IMG/VR virus record: IMGVR_UViG_3300042453_002706
Span: 1 to 26,457 of that record
From: a virus
Length of the DNA stretch: 26,457 nucleotides
Strand: one strand, 5' to 3'
Below, one piece after another: positions 1-6,413 of the stretch (position 1 is its first letter; each line of letters starts with the position of its first letter). The notes under the pieces were generated by a model that saw nothing but the letters and a program-made list of their open reading frames with translations, made no database searches and was not told the origin of the DNA. A program made the translations under genes and the position numbers.

Positions 1-110
1 TCCATAATGTCTTTTTTCATTCCAGGAGTAGTTCCTGTCTTACAAACCTCATCATAAAAGTTGGTAAGAGCAATAGAAAGCAGATTGAGTTGTTTGAAAT
101 TGAGTTCCAT
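1..110 (-). CDS. Hypothetical protein, 5' fragment running off the window
   Basis: An ATG at 110 opens a frame that stays open to base 1, giving the first 36 residues (begins MELNFKQLNLLSIALTNFYDEV). I do not recognise the product. The gene lies just past the terminator at 144-169 and a TATAAT box on the minus strand near 133-138, so it probably starts a new transcription unit. The start is the only ATG in the stretch after the terminator. The 3' end is outside the window. Confidence 0.55.
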   Translation of the reverse strand, partial: MELNFKQLNLLSIALTNFYDEVCKTGTTPGMKKDIM

Positions 111-143
111 CGGTGTTTGTTGTGTATGAAGTCATTATACAAC

Positions 144-169
144 GAAAAAGGGCACCTGTGGAGATGCCC
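144..169 (-). terminator. Rho-independent terminator
   Basis: On the minus strand a GGGCA/TGCCC stem with a 10-base loop is followed by TTTTTCG. It lies just past the stop of the 113-residue gene at 182-523 and should end the run of small overlapping genes that begins at 1367. The flanking bases (tgccagttgttca, 172-184) recur beside the terminator at 1402-1425. Confidence 0.75.
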
Positions 170-181
170 TGTGCCAGTTGT

Positions 182-523
182 TCAAGTGTCCTTCTCAAAC
201 TTCTCCTTGAGTTTCAGGTAAAGTTCATACTCTTCTTTGTTTTGATTTTCTTCTTGTTCTTTGAGAACATCAAGAACATAAGTATCTGCTCTTTTACCTT
301 CAAGTTCTTCCACAATCTCACAAATTACAAGAGTTTCACCCATACAAATTCTACTATCCTTAATATATTCACTCAAACTCTCATAACCTTCTTCATTTGC
401 GACAATCTCTGCCGCAGCACAAATATATTCATTAAGTTGATGTTTTTCAATCACATCAACACCAATATTGGAAATGGTTTCCAGACCATCCCCAAAAGTA
501 TCACGAAGAATAATGTAAGTCAT
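182..523 (-). CDS. Hypothetical acidic small protein
   Basis: 113 residues from ATG 523 (begins MTYIILRDTFGDGLETISNIG). The frame is open further upstream to 679, but that part lies over the gene at 531-716. The ATG at 523 sits 7 nt after that gene's stop, so I take it as the start; the ribosome-binding site is weak. The C-terminal half is rich in Glu and Lys and looks helical (VLDVLKEQEENQNKEEYELY). No known domain was recognised. It is the last gene before a terminator. Confidence 0.6.
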   Translation of the reverse strand: MTYIILRDTFGDGLETISNIGVDVIEKHQLNEYICAAAEIVANEEGYESLSEYIKDSRICMGETLVICEIVEELEGKRADTYVLDVLKEQEENQNKEEYELYLKLKEKFEKDT

Positions 524-530
524 AAGAGGT

Positions 531-716
531 TTATGAATAAGTTTTCGGTTGCTGCGGGTCTTGATACCAGATTCTATCATAGCACAACCACTTCTCTGTG
601 TTATGCTCCATAGTTGCCATCCAATGATTGCCATATTCATCAACAGCATCCAGATAATGAATACCTGTCTTGGGGTCAATCGTTCTGGTGACTGATATAA
701 ACTTTACTGGTGTCAT
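531..716 (-). CDS. Hypothetical small protein
   Basis: 61 residues (begins MTPVKFISVTRTIDPKTGIHY), rich in aromatic residues. Its ATG overlaps the stop of the preceding gene as ATGA (713-716), the usual mark of translational coupling. The sequence suggests a small beta-rich fold (DAVDEYGNHWMATME), but no family was recognised. A TGCTATGAT stretch at 576-584 inside the gene resembles the extended -10 boxes found elsewhere in the window and could help express the next gene. Confidence 0.65.
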   Translation of the reverse strand: MTPVKFISVTRTIDPKTGIHYLDAVDEYGNHWMATMEHNTEKWLCYDRIWYQDPQQPKTYS

Positions 717-964
717 ACTACCTCACATAAAGGAAAGATTTTGCTGCGAGTGATAAAGTCAGATTTTGTGTATTTGTCTTTATAATATGCTGCGAATACC
801 TTTGCGTCTTCTCTTGTTTCAAAAACTCCAAAGTATCGGTGAAGTGCTTCTACACCTTCATATTTGTTATAAAGTCCCACTATCCACTTATGAGAATGAG
901 ATGGGTAGGTGTCGTTTTCATCAATCCAGTCGTAGTATGCTTCCTTAAAATGTCCGCCGCTCAT
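713..964 (-). CDS. Hypothetical small protein (MSGGHF start)
   Basis: 83 residues. The MSGGHF start is one I recall from small phage proteins of unknown role, but no function follows from it. The middle has an aromatic-rich stretch (YFGVFETREDAKVFAAYY). It is joined by ATGA overlaps to both neighbours (961-964 upstream, 713-716 downstream), which places it firmly in the operon 1367-182. Confidence 0.65.
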   Translation of the reverse strand: MSGGHFKEAYYDWIDENDTYPSHSHKWIVGLYNKYEGVEALHRYFGVFETREDAKVFAAYYKDKYTKSDFITRSKIFPLCEVV

Positions 965-1125
965 TTTTCAAGTTCTACTCCGTATTTGTTGAGTGTTCTG
1001 TCTGTGAGGTAATCATACAGCAGGTCGGCAAACCCGTGATGGGGTCTTATGCCAGTCTCTAAAGCACCACTGGTGGCAACCGTCCAAAAAATATCAAGTT
1101 GCTTTTTGTCTGGAAGAGGTTTCAT
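961..1125 (-). CDS. Hypothetical small protein, 54 aa
   Basis: 54 residues (begins MKPLPDKKQLDIFWTVATSG, ends YGVELEK). The start overlaps the stop of the gene at 1122-1367 as ATGA (1122-1125), and the stop overlaps the next start as ATGA (961-964). Coupling on both sides makes it very likely real despite its length. No domain was recognised. Confidence 0.65.
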   Translation of the reverse strand: MKPLPDKKQLDIFWTVATSGALETGIRPHHGFADLLYDYLTDRTLNKYGVELEK

Positions 1126-1367
1126 TCTTCATCCTTCCAACTAATCCAATTGCACCCAAATACATCAAAAGCAAATGAAAAATTCAAAAAGGAAAACATA
1201 AAATCCACCAAACGATTGTTTCCAAATGAAATTGCCAGATATGGGAATTGCGTAAAATCACTCCAATCAAAACTCATTTGAATAAATGACCTTTTTTTAC
1301 CTTTGATGATGGTGAAGATGTGCTCTACACCAAAATCTTCTTTTTTGTAGTAATTCAGTAACTTCAT
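1122..1367 (-). CDS. Hypothetical aromatic-rich protein, first gene of a small-gene operon
   Basis: 81 residues (begins MKLLNYYKKEDFGVEHIFTI). The C-terminal half is very rich in Phe and Trp (LVDFMFSFLNFSFAFDVFG), so it may be membrane-associated or a compact hydrophobic fold; there is no clear signal peptide. It is the first gene after the terminator at 1402-1425 and the extended -10 box at 1388-1399, and it leads the chain of ATGA overlaps. Function unknown. Confidence 0.55.
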   Translation of the reverse strand: MKLLNYYKKEDFGVEHIFTIIKGKKRSFIQMSFDWSDFTQFPYLAISFGNNRLVDFMFSFLNFSFAFDVFGCNWISWKDEE

Positions 1368-1387
1368 CAGGTTTCTGTGTGTATGAG

Positions 1388-1399
1388 AGTATCATACCA
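1388..1399 (-). promoter_or_regulatory. Probable host sigma70 extended -10 promoter
   Basis: The minus strand reads TGGTATGATACT, an extended -10 (TGnTATGAT). The same core with trailing ACT occurs at 19681-19692 and 22986-22997, each time at the start of a gene or operon. No good -35 box is seen, which is common for extended -10 promoters. It lies 20 bp upstream of the ATG at 1367. Confidence 0.55.
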
Positions 1400-1401
1400 T
1401 C

Positions 1402-1425
1402 AAAAAGGGGTCTTGTGGAGACCCC
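1402..1425 (-). terminator. Rho-independent terminator
   Basis: On the minus strand GGGGTC and GACCCC form a 6-bp stem with a 7-base loop, followed by TTTTTG. It ends the transcription unit of the gene at 1457-2275 and is followed at once by the next promoter box. Confidence 0.8.
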
Positions 1426-1456
1426 TGTGCCAGTTGTTCAATTGTGTATGTGATTA

Positions 1457-2275
1457 TCAACGAAGACTACGAAGAACTTCATCTGCAGCACTTGCTAAAT
1501 CATCTCTTTTCACTTTTGGTTTAATTGTTCTATTTGCTTGAGGTGCTTCTGATTTTTGTGGTGCTGGAGTAGAACCCATAGGAGTAGAAGAACGTCTAGA
1601 AACTCCACTCATTTGATTTAATACAGCATTAGCTGCTTTTTCTAACTCTTCTTGTTTCTTCTGTTCTCTTCTTGCCCTTGCTTGTTGTGATGCTCTTTGT
1701 GAAGAAGTTAATGCACCTTTCATTCTCTCACTTGCAGGACGAAGACCTTCAATAGCTTCAACAATACTATCTCTCCAATCTTCACTCATATTTACCATAA
1801 TTGCTTCTGCTGCTTCTGGTGTTTCAGCATATCCTTCATCAAGAAGATGTGAAAGGATTACATCGTAGAGGTCTGTTTGTTCTCTATTAAATTTTTTCTT
1901 TTCATTGGGAGTTAGGACGCCTCTTTGTGCTCCTCTTGCTGCTTGTTTTTCCTTCACATCAGGGTCACTAGACTTATAAGCATATCCGTGAAGACCAGGA
2001 TTTGAAGAAGTTGTCTTACGAAAATCACCTCTTTGTGCTCTAGCAAGGTTTTGTCTTGCTTGAGTATTTACACCACGCTGACCATAAGTTGGTCTATTTT
2101 CCAGTGCAGTTGCTCTATCTGCTGCCTGACCACCACCAGTGCTCTTAGCAATCTGGTTACGAATTGCTGGTTCATTCAAACCACGCTTTGCCATTGCAGT
2201 TGCTTCATCAAGTTCCTGTTCTTGATGAACTTCCAGATATGCTTCTTGAAGCCTAAGAATGTCTTTTGCGTCCAT
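1457..2275 (-). CDS. Cyanophage structural-type protein, paralogue of 16588-17400
   Basis: 272 residues. The N-terminus (MDAKDILRLQEAYLEV) and a central block around residues 138-175 (YDVILSHLLDEGYAETPEAA, then EAIMVNMSEDWRDSIVE) are nearly identical to the protein at 16588-17400, while the rest differs. This pairing of a short N-terminal leader with a YDxILSHLLDEGYAETPEAAE block is one I recall from T4-like cyanophages in proteins of unknown, possibly capsid-associated, role. The remainder is rich in Arg, Lys, Gln and Ala and looks disordered. The late-type promoter upstream suggests a virion or late product. A specific function cannot be given. Confidence 0.75.
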   Translation of the reverse strand: MDAKDILRLQEAYLEVHQEQELDEATAMAKRGLNEPAIRNQIAKSTGGGQAADRATALENRPTYGQRGVNTQARQNLARAQRGDFRKTTSSNPGLHGYAYKSSDPDVKEKQAARGAQRGVLTPNEKKKFNREQTDLYDVILSHLLDEGYAETPEAAEAIMVNMSEDWRDSIVEAIEGLRPASERMKGALTSSQRASQQARARREQKKQEELEKAANAVLNQMSGVSRRSSTPMGSTPAPQKSEAPQANRTIKPKVKRDDLASAADEVLRSLR

Positions 2276-2305
2276 TTTACAAATACTTTTTAGTTATTTA
2301 TAAAA
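2276..2305 (-). promoter_or_regulatory. Late-type promoter TATAAATA inside a start-blocking hairpin
   Basis: TATAAATA lies at 2295-2302 on the minus strand, matching the T4 late promoter. Read as RNA, TTTTATAAATA can pair with TATTTGTAAAA, which runs into the ATG at 2275; the stem is 11 bp with one U-G pair and a 9-base loop (ACTAAAAAG). No Shine-Dalgarno is visible in the leader. Transcripts that start from this promoter would lack the left arm. The leader matches that of the paralogue at 17400. Confidence 0.65.
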
Positions 2306-2307
2306 TT

Positions 2308-2427
2308 TCAAACCAACTCCATCGGATAGTGTTCGTAATCCTTATCTATAGTTTTCTTTACTTTATGTTTACTTTTTATTTTCTGAAGTCTTTCTTCAAG
2401 AATCTTTTTCCAATCTGGAAAATACAT
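2308..2427 (-). CDS. Small basic hypothetical protein, 39 aa
   Basis: 39 residues (MYFPDWKKILEERLQKIKSK at the N-terminus, ends YEHYPMELV). The ATG at 2427 is the first in frame after a stop. A good GGAGG lies too far upstream (about 27 nt) to serve it, which lowers confidence. The composition, with charged helix flanked by aromatic residues, looks like a real small protein. Function unknown. Confidence 0.4.
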   Translation of the reverse strand: MYFPDWKKILEERLQKIKSKHKVKKTIDKDYEHYPMELV

Positions 2428-2467
2428 TTAGATTTTTTAGATATTTGTGAAACCTCCGTTAAATGAT

Positions 2468-2632
2468 TTAAATAAGTTCTTTTTTAAGGCTTTCAATCAC
2501 TTCACGCAATCTTACAATTCTTTCTGGTTGAAACTCTTGTCCATATCCTGAAGTAGAAGATTCAAGAGTTTCAAGAACATCAAGTGCTGATTTAATGGGA
2601 AGTTTGAGATTTATATTTTTTTCCTTTACCAT
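2468..2632 (-). CDS. Hypothetical small helical protein, 54 aa
   Basis: 54 residues (begins MVKEKNINLKLPIKSALDVL, ends VIESLKKELI). The start overlaps the stop of the MazG-like gene by one base (TGATG), indicating translational coupling. The sequence looks mostly helical and charged. No domain was recognised. Confidence 0.6.
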   Translation of the reverse strand: MVKEKNINLKLPIKSALDVLETLESSTSGYGQEFQPERIVRLREVIESLKKELI

Positions 2633-3042
2633 CAAATATCTCCATCCTTTCTATTTTCTGAACGATGAACACTAAATGTACCTTCAGGATAACGAGCACT
2701 TAATTTTTCATAGTTAATTTGCATAATGTCCTCAAAACTCACATCCATAGCAATACATAGTTGTGCAAAATACCAGAAACAATCGGAACATTCTTTAAGC
2801 AAATGAACCTTCGCATCATCATTAAATGGCTTACCTTGCAATAAGCACTTTTTAATAATCTCAACTGCTTCTCCAAGTTCAGCAGAAGCACCCAAAGCAA
2901 AGGTAAGTAAATGAGTTAATTCAACACCTTCTGTCTCAAGTTCAGTCATACGAGCAAGAAGAGAAGCGAAATCACTACTCGCAGGACTTGTAGTTTGTTT
3001 TACAAATTCAATATATTTTTTTGTATCAATTACTTGTGTCAT
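2632..3042 (-). CDS. mazG: MazG-like nucleotide pyrophosphohydrolase
   Basis: 136 residues, all-alpha. Acidic motifs of the MazG/dUTPase-like superfamily are visible: the first near residues 53-60 (ELGEAVE) and the second near residues 84-89 (KECSDCFWYF), matching the ExxE...ExxD metal-binding pattern. Family members hydrolyse (d)NTPs to the monophosphate and pyrophosphate. In cyanophages mazG genes are common near replication genes and have been linked to nucleotide or (p)ppGpp metabolism, though the true substrate is debated. It starts 2 nt after the stop of the downstream gp41 half and so is probably co-transcribed with the helicase. Confidence 0.8.
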   Translation of the reverse strand: MTQVIDTKKYIEFVKQTTSPASSDFASLLARMTELETEGVELTHLLTFALGASAELGEAVEIIKKCLLQGKPFNDDAKVHLLKECSDCFWYFAQLCIAMDVSFEDIMQINYEKLSARYPEGTFSVHRSENRKDGDI

Positions 3043-3044
3043 AT

Positions 3045-3482
3045 TTAAAACTTAAATCCCTCAAATGTTTTTTTAGGTTTTCTGTCTTCAAAATTATACT
3101 CTTCTTCTTTTCCAGAGTCAAGTACATCACTTTGAGCAGATTGTTCACAATCATAAAGTCTCATTTTAGCTCTGTCAATACCAACTACAAATCGTTTATG
3201 AACAGTTGGATCTGAATAACGATTTTTAAGTTGCTTAATCATAATTTGACCAAGTTCTTCAAGTTCTTCAGTAGAAATCAATGCCAACAATAAGTCTGCA
3301 GTCATTGGACCTCCAATACTTTCCGAAGTATCTGTCAAATCAATGTCGCTATTATTAATTCCACTATTATGTGTAAGAATATCATTTGCAAAAAAAAGAT
3401 TATCCCCAGATACTGTAATATCTACAGTCTTTCGTTTTCCAATTTTTTTAATTGACAATATTTCATCTAAAGAAATTTGCAT
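3045..3482 (-). CDS. 41: Replicative helicase gp41, C-terminal half preceded by a C-intein
   Basis: 145 residues. Residues 1-39 are a split C-intein (begins MQISLDEILSIKKIGKRKTV, ends FFANDILTHN) with the conserved penultimate His and terminal Asn, followed by Ser40 as the +1 nucleophile. Residues 40-145 are the C-terminal part of the DnaB-family helicase gp41 (SGINNSDIDLTDTSESIGG). Joined to the N-terminal half this gives about 457 residues, near the 475 of T4 gp41. A clear ribosome-binding site (GAGGAAG) precedes the ATG, so it is translated separately. The product should be inactive until trans-spliced to the partner at 3523-4848. Confidence 0.92.
   Translation of the reverse strand: MQISLDEILSIKKIGKRKTVDITVSGDNLFFANDILTHNSGINNSDIDLTDTSESIGGPMTADLLLALISTEELEELGQIMIKQLKNRYSDPTVHKRFVVGIDRAKMRLYDCEQSAQSDVLDSGKEEEYNFEDRKPKKTFEGFKF
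3366..3482 (-). other. Split C-intein (39 aa)
   Basis: Encodes residues 1-39 of the downstream gp41 ORF. The VDITVSGDNLFFANDILTHN stretch matches the C-terminal splicing blocks, with the catalytic His-Asn pair and a Ser at the first extein position. The length matches known natural split C-inteins of phage gp41 type such as gp41-1. It should associate with the N-intein at 3526-3795. Confidence 0.93.
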
Positions 3483-3522
3483 TTTTCTTCCTCAGTAAAT
3501 TGTAATACATTAAATAATTCAT

Positions 3523-4848
3523 TCAAATCAACTTAGTAAATAATTTATCACCAACAGAAAGACCACTCAAAATATTTTTTTCTCCACTAGATGTTGGGAA
3601 AATATGTTTATTAGAACACAAGATTTTTTTACCAGATTTTGTAGTGATTTCATAAACATCTTGTTCCTCTACAGGAAAAACGTGTTCTACTTTTACATAT
3701 CCAGAATGAGATTCTATTTCATCACCAATTTTAATATCTTGAATTTGAATGGTTTCACCTCCACGTTTAATTAATAAGGTATCTAAACCTAAGCAACGAT
3801 TTACCTGAGTGGCTGTAATTAGAGGAACATTATGCTCTACAGCAAGACCACGAAGTTCTTCTGCGATGGATTTTACATAACTATAAGAATTCACAGACAT
3901 ATTTCCTTTATATCTGGATGAAGAACAAATATTCATATAATCAATTACCAACAGGTCTGGTTTAAATGATTTTTTCAAATAAAGTTCATTCAATAACGAA
4001 TTAAAATGTCCTGAGTGAGCGGAAGCTGTAGGATATTCTTTAATGATTAAAGTTCCTTGAGTTTTTTTGGAGAGAGAATTTATTTTAGTATCAAAAATAG
4101 TCTTCGGTAATGAAGCAAAATCTTTAATATCTACATTCAATAAATTTGCATCAATTCTTTCTGCAATTTTTTCTTCAGACATTTCTAAGGTAATGTATAA
4201 AACATTTTTACCTTGAAGAAGTGTTGAAGCAGCGATGTGACAAAGAGCAAGACTTTTTCCTACACCAGTAGGCGACATCAGAATCGTCATCGTTTTCTTT
4301 ATAATTCCACCCTTGGTAATCTTATTCAGATATTCAATATCAAATTCAAGTTTTTCTTCTTTGCGTGTATAAAAGTCATATCTTTCTTCATAATCTTGAA
4401 AATAATCATGTCCAATATGATTATCAAAAGATACTGCAAGTGCATCTTGAAGAATTGATGGAATTGAATCTTTAGATTTATCTCCTTTACCATCAGCCAA
4501 TTGAATTGCTTCCATCAGAGCAAGATAAATTGCTCTTTCTCTGCACCACTTTTCAGTAGTATCAATTAACCAATTTTGTTCTGAAGATATATTTTCCAGA
4601 CAATCAATAAGATGAATAATCTTATTGAATTGGTCTTCATTTACATCTGTTCTCTTTTGAGTTTCAATTGAAAGAACTTCTTTTGTTGGTGGATTATTGT
4701 ATTCGGAAACAAATTCTAAAATTTCTTCAAATACTACTCTTTGATTCTGGTCTTCAAAATATTCGGGTTTGAGAAATGGTAATACTTTTCTTAAGTAGTC
4801 TTCATTATAAAGTAGATTTCTGATAATTAAAAATTCAATTTTTTCCAT
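3523..4848 (-). CDS. 41: Replicative helicase gp41, N-terminal half ending in an N-intein
   Basis: 441 residues. Residues 1-351 are the N-terminal domain and most of the RecA-like motor of gp41, the hexameric helicase that unwinds the phage replication fork. The Walker A motif is SPTGVGKS (about residues 192-199) and the Walker B-like stretch is PDLLVIDYMN. The extein ends with ATQVNR, which corresponds to the SQLNR-type H3 motif of DnaB helicases. Residues 352-441 are an N-intein starting with Cys352 (CLGLDTLLIKRGGETIQ) with a block-B-like region (KKILCSNKHIFPT). The ORF then stops, so helicase activity needs protein trans-splicing with 3045-3482. It starts directly after the stop of the oxygenase gene. 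Confidence 0.93.
   Translation of the reverse strand: MEKIEFLIIRNLLYNEDYLRKVLPFLKPEYFEDQNQRVVFEEILEFVSEYNNPPTKEVLSIETQKRTDVNEDQFNKIIHLIDCLENISSEQNWLIDTTEKWCRERAIYLALMEAIQLADGKGDKSKDSIPSILQDALAVSFDNHIGHDYFQDYEERYDFYTRKEEKLEFDIEYLNKITKGGIIKKTMTILMSPTGVGKSLALCHIAASTLLQGKNVLYITLEMSEEKIAERIDANLLNVDIKDFASLPKTIFDTKINSLSKKTQGTLIIKEYPTASAHSGHFNSLLNELYLKKSFKPDLLVIDYMNICSSSRYKGNMSVNSYSYVKSIAEELRGLAVEHNVPLITATQVNRCLGLDTLLIKRGGETIQIQDIKIGDEIESHSGYVKVEHVFPVEEQDVYEITTKSGKKILCSNKHIFPTSSGEKNILSGLSVGDKLFTKLI
3526..3795 (-). other. Split N-intein (90 aa)
   Basis: Encodes residues 352-441 of the upstream gp41 ORF. It begins with the nucleophilic Cys, followed by IQIQDIKIGDEIESHSG and the block B region with His (CSNKHIFPT), and ends at VGDKLFTKLI before a TGA. 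The length is typical of naturally split N-inteins (about 88-100 residues). No endonuclease domain is present here or in the 40-bp gap to the C-intein ORF. Confidence 0.93.
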
Positions 4849-5408
4849 TATTTAAAGTGAAAATATGTACTGAGAATATACTTTTCGTTGCTTGTAGGAG
4901 GACAGCCCTTATGAGGGTACATCCATAAAGGAGGGAACACAATCACTCTACCACACTTTGGTGTGATTGTAAGGTCTTCAAAAACAGTTTCTCCACCTTC
5001 TGAAACATCATTCAAATAAAACATAAACGAAAGAAATCTTCTTGCACTCTCATAGTCCTGAACGTCTACGTGAGTGTCAAATCTTTGATTTCCACTTGTA
5101 TCATATTTTTTGATTCTGAATTCTTCAAAATTATGTTTTTCAGGAAAACATCGCGTATCAACTAACTCATAATATTTTTTCTTACATTCAAATACTTTAG
5201 AAATTAAGTAGTTGTGAACGTTATTAATTTCTTCATTGAGTTTACAATTTTGAGTCAGATTGAATTGAGTGAAGTTTGGTTTTCCATCATTTTCAATTAT
5301 CTCTTGTTTTTCAGATTGTATTTCAAATAGTTCAATTAAAAAATCACAATACTTCTTTTCTAAAACATCATCATAAATCTGTATTAAGTCATTAAGTTCA
5401 ATTGCCAT
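4848..5408 (-). CDS. 2OG-Fe(II) oxygenase (prolyl 4-hydroxylase-like)
   Basis: 186 residues. The facial triad of the 2-oxoglutarate/Fe(II) oxygenase family is visible: His113-x-Asp115 in RFDTHVDVQD, distal His166 in MYPHKGCPP, and Lys177 in NEKYILSTYFHFK as the likely 2OG carboxylate ligand. The core FLSFMFYLNDVSEGGETVF matches prolyl-4-hydroxylase-like proteins. Such enzymes use Fe(II), O2 and 2-oxoglutarate to hydroxylate a substrate; the phage substrate is unknown. Genes of this type are common beside uvsX in T4-like cyanophages. The start lies within the end of uvsX (11-nt overlap), so the two are probably coupled. Confidence 0.88.
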   Translation of the reverse strand: MAIELNDLIQIYDDVLEKKYCDFLIELFEIQSEKQEIIENDGKPNFTQFNLTQNCKLNEEINNVHNYLISKVFECKKKYYELVDTRCFPEKHNFEEFRIKKYDTSGNQRFDTHVDVQDYESARRFLSFMFYLNDVSEGGETVFEDLTITPKCGRVIVFPPLWMYPHKGCPPTSNEKYILSTYFHFK

Positions 5409-6399
5409 AAGAAAATTCTATTTTTGCAATTGCATCAAGTTTTTCCATTACATCTTCAGTAAAGTATTGTTCTGGATTTTTTAGAATTTCTTTACCATAA
5501 ATCTTTTTACCATTAAATTCATAACGTCCTCCTACATTCTTCCACATACCACCAAGCTCACCAAGCTCAAGCAATCCATAATATCTGTCAAGACCTCGTT
5601 CATCATAAAATAAACGAATCTCCACATCTTTATTTTCTTTACTTAGACGTGATTTTTGTGTTCTTGCTCGAATAATGTTTCCAACAATTTCAGTACCATC
5701 TTTTTCTTTAGATTTTGAAAGATAGATGATAGTTGAAGATGCATATTGTAATCCAGAACCTCCACTCATTTGCTTTCCACTGTAAATACTCATACTTTCA
5801 TAAGTGTGATTCGTTACAATCATTGGAATTTTTGCCTTTCCCAATTTGAGAGTTAGCATACGAAATGCACCCTTAATCAATTGGGCTTTCGTCATATCTC
5901 TTGAATCTTTTTCTGCAAGAGCATCTCCTATTTCTTTATTTGTCGAAAGCATTCCTAAAGAATCCAGAACAAACATACAGGGACTTCTTTCATCTTCCTT
6001 TTTCTTCATATAAAGGTCAACTGCCTTAAGTGCTTTGCTGCGAAACTCTTCTACGGTGACAACATTAACCACGACAATCCTTGATGTATCGAGGCCGCGT
6101 GACTCCAAGAGGGATTTGGTAATAGCGGCTTCAGTATCAAAGTAGAGACAATAACCATCGGGATTATTATCAAGAAAATTCTTAACCACGGCGAGGCTGA
6201 AGAAAGTCTTTCCAGTAGAAGACTCTCCAGCAATAGCAGTAATCTTATTGCCAGATACACCACCAAATATGCTACCTGAAACCAGTGCATTAAAAATGTA
6301 CGAACCCGTGTCAACATAAGTTTCAGTCTCATCAATATTAGATGCAAGTTGTGCATACTCACCACCAACTTCTTTTACAATTTCATCTAACAGCCCCAT
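5398..6399 (-). CDS. uvsX: UvsX, RecA-like recombinase
   Basis: 333 residues. Walker A is AGESSTGKT (residues 57-65) and the Walker B region is SPCMFVLDSLGML. The stretch VTNHTYESMSIYSGKQMSGG corresponds to the DNA-binding loop region of RecA/UvsX proteins. UvsX forms filaments on single-stranded DNA and catalyses strand exchange in recombination-dependent replication and repair, including the repair that copies homing endonuclease genes. Length is somewhat short of T4 UvsX (about 390). A strong AGGAG lies about 7 nt before the ATG. It follows gp43 with a 14-bp gap. Confidence 0.93.
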   Translation of the reverse strand: MGLLDEIVKEVGGEYAQLASNIDETETYVDTGSYIFNALVSGSIFGGVSGNKITAIAGESSTGKTFFSLAVVKNFLDNNPDGYCLYFDTEAAITKSLLESRGLDTSRIVVVNVVTVEEFRSKALKAVDLYMKKKEDERSPCMFVLDSLGMLSTNKEIGDALAEKDSRDMTKAQLIKGAFRMLTLKLGKAKIPMIVTNHTYESMSIYSGKQMSGGSGLQYASSTIIYLSKSKEKDGTEIVGNIIRARTQKSRLSKENKDVEIRLFYDERGLDRYYGLLELGELGGMWKNVGGRYEFNGKKIYGKEILKNPEQYFTEDVMEKLDAIAKIEFSYGN

Positions 6400-6413
6400 A
6401 TGTTTCTCCTATT

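Noticed and set aside
113-613. Open frames on the plus strand (such as 113-613, 12944-13375, 14245-14571, 15747-16243, 18035-18787, 19923-20300)
   Set aside because: Each lies opposite a supported minus-strand gene or its leader, is rich in Ser, Phe, Leu and Ile as expected of reverse-strand shadows, and shows no protein family signs.
524-679. Upstream extension of the gene at 182-523 to 679
   Set aside because: The extension covers the coupled gene at 531-716 in another frame, while the ATG at 523 lies just past that gene's stop.
3483-3522. The gp41 split as a simple frameshift or assembly error
   Set aside because: The two ORFs end and begin with complete intein halves, including the catalytic Cys, His, Asn and Ser, and the second has its own ribosome-binding site.
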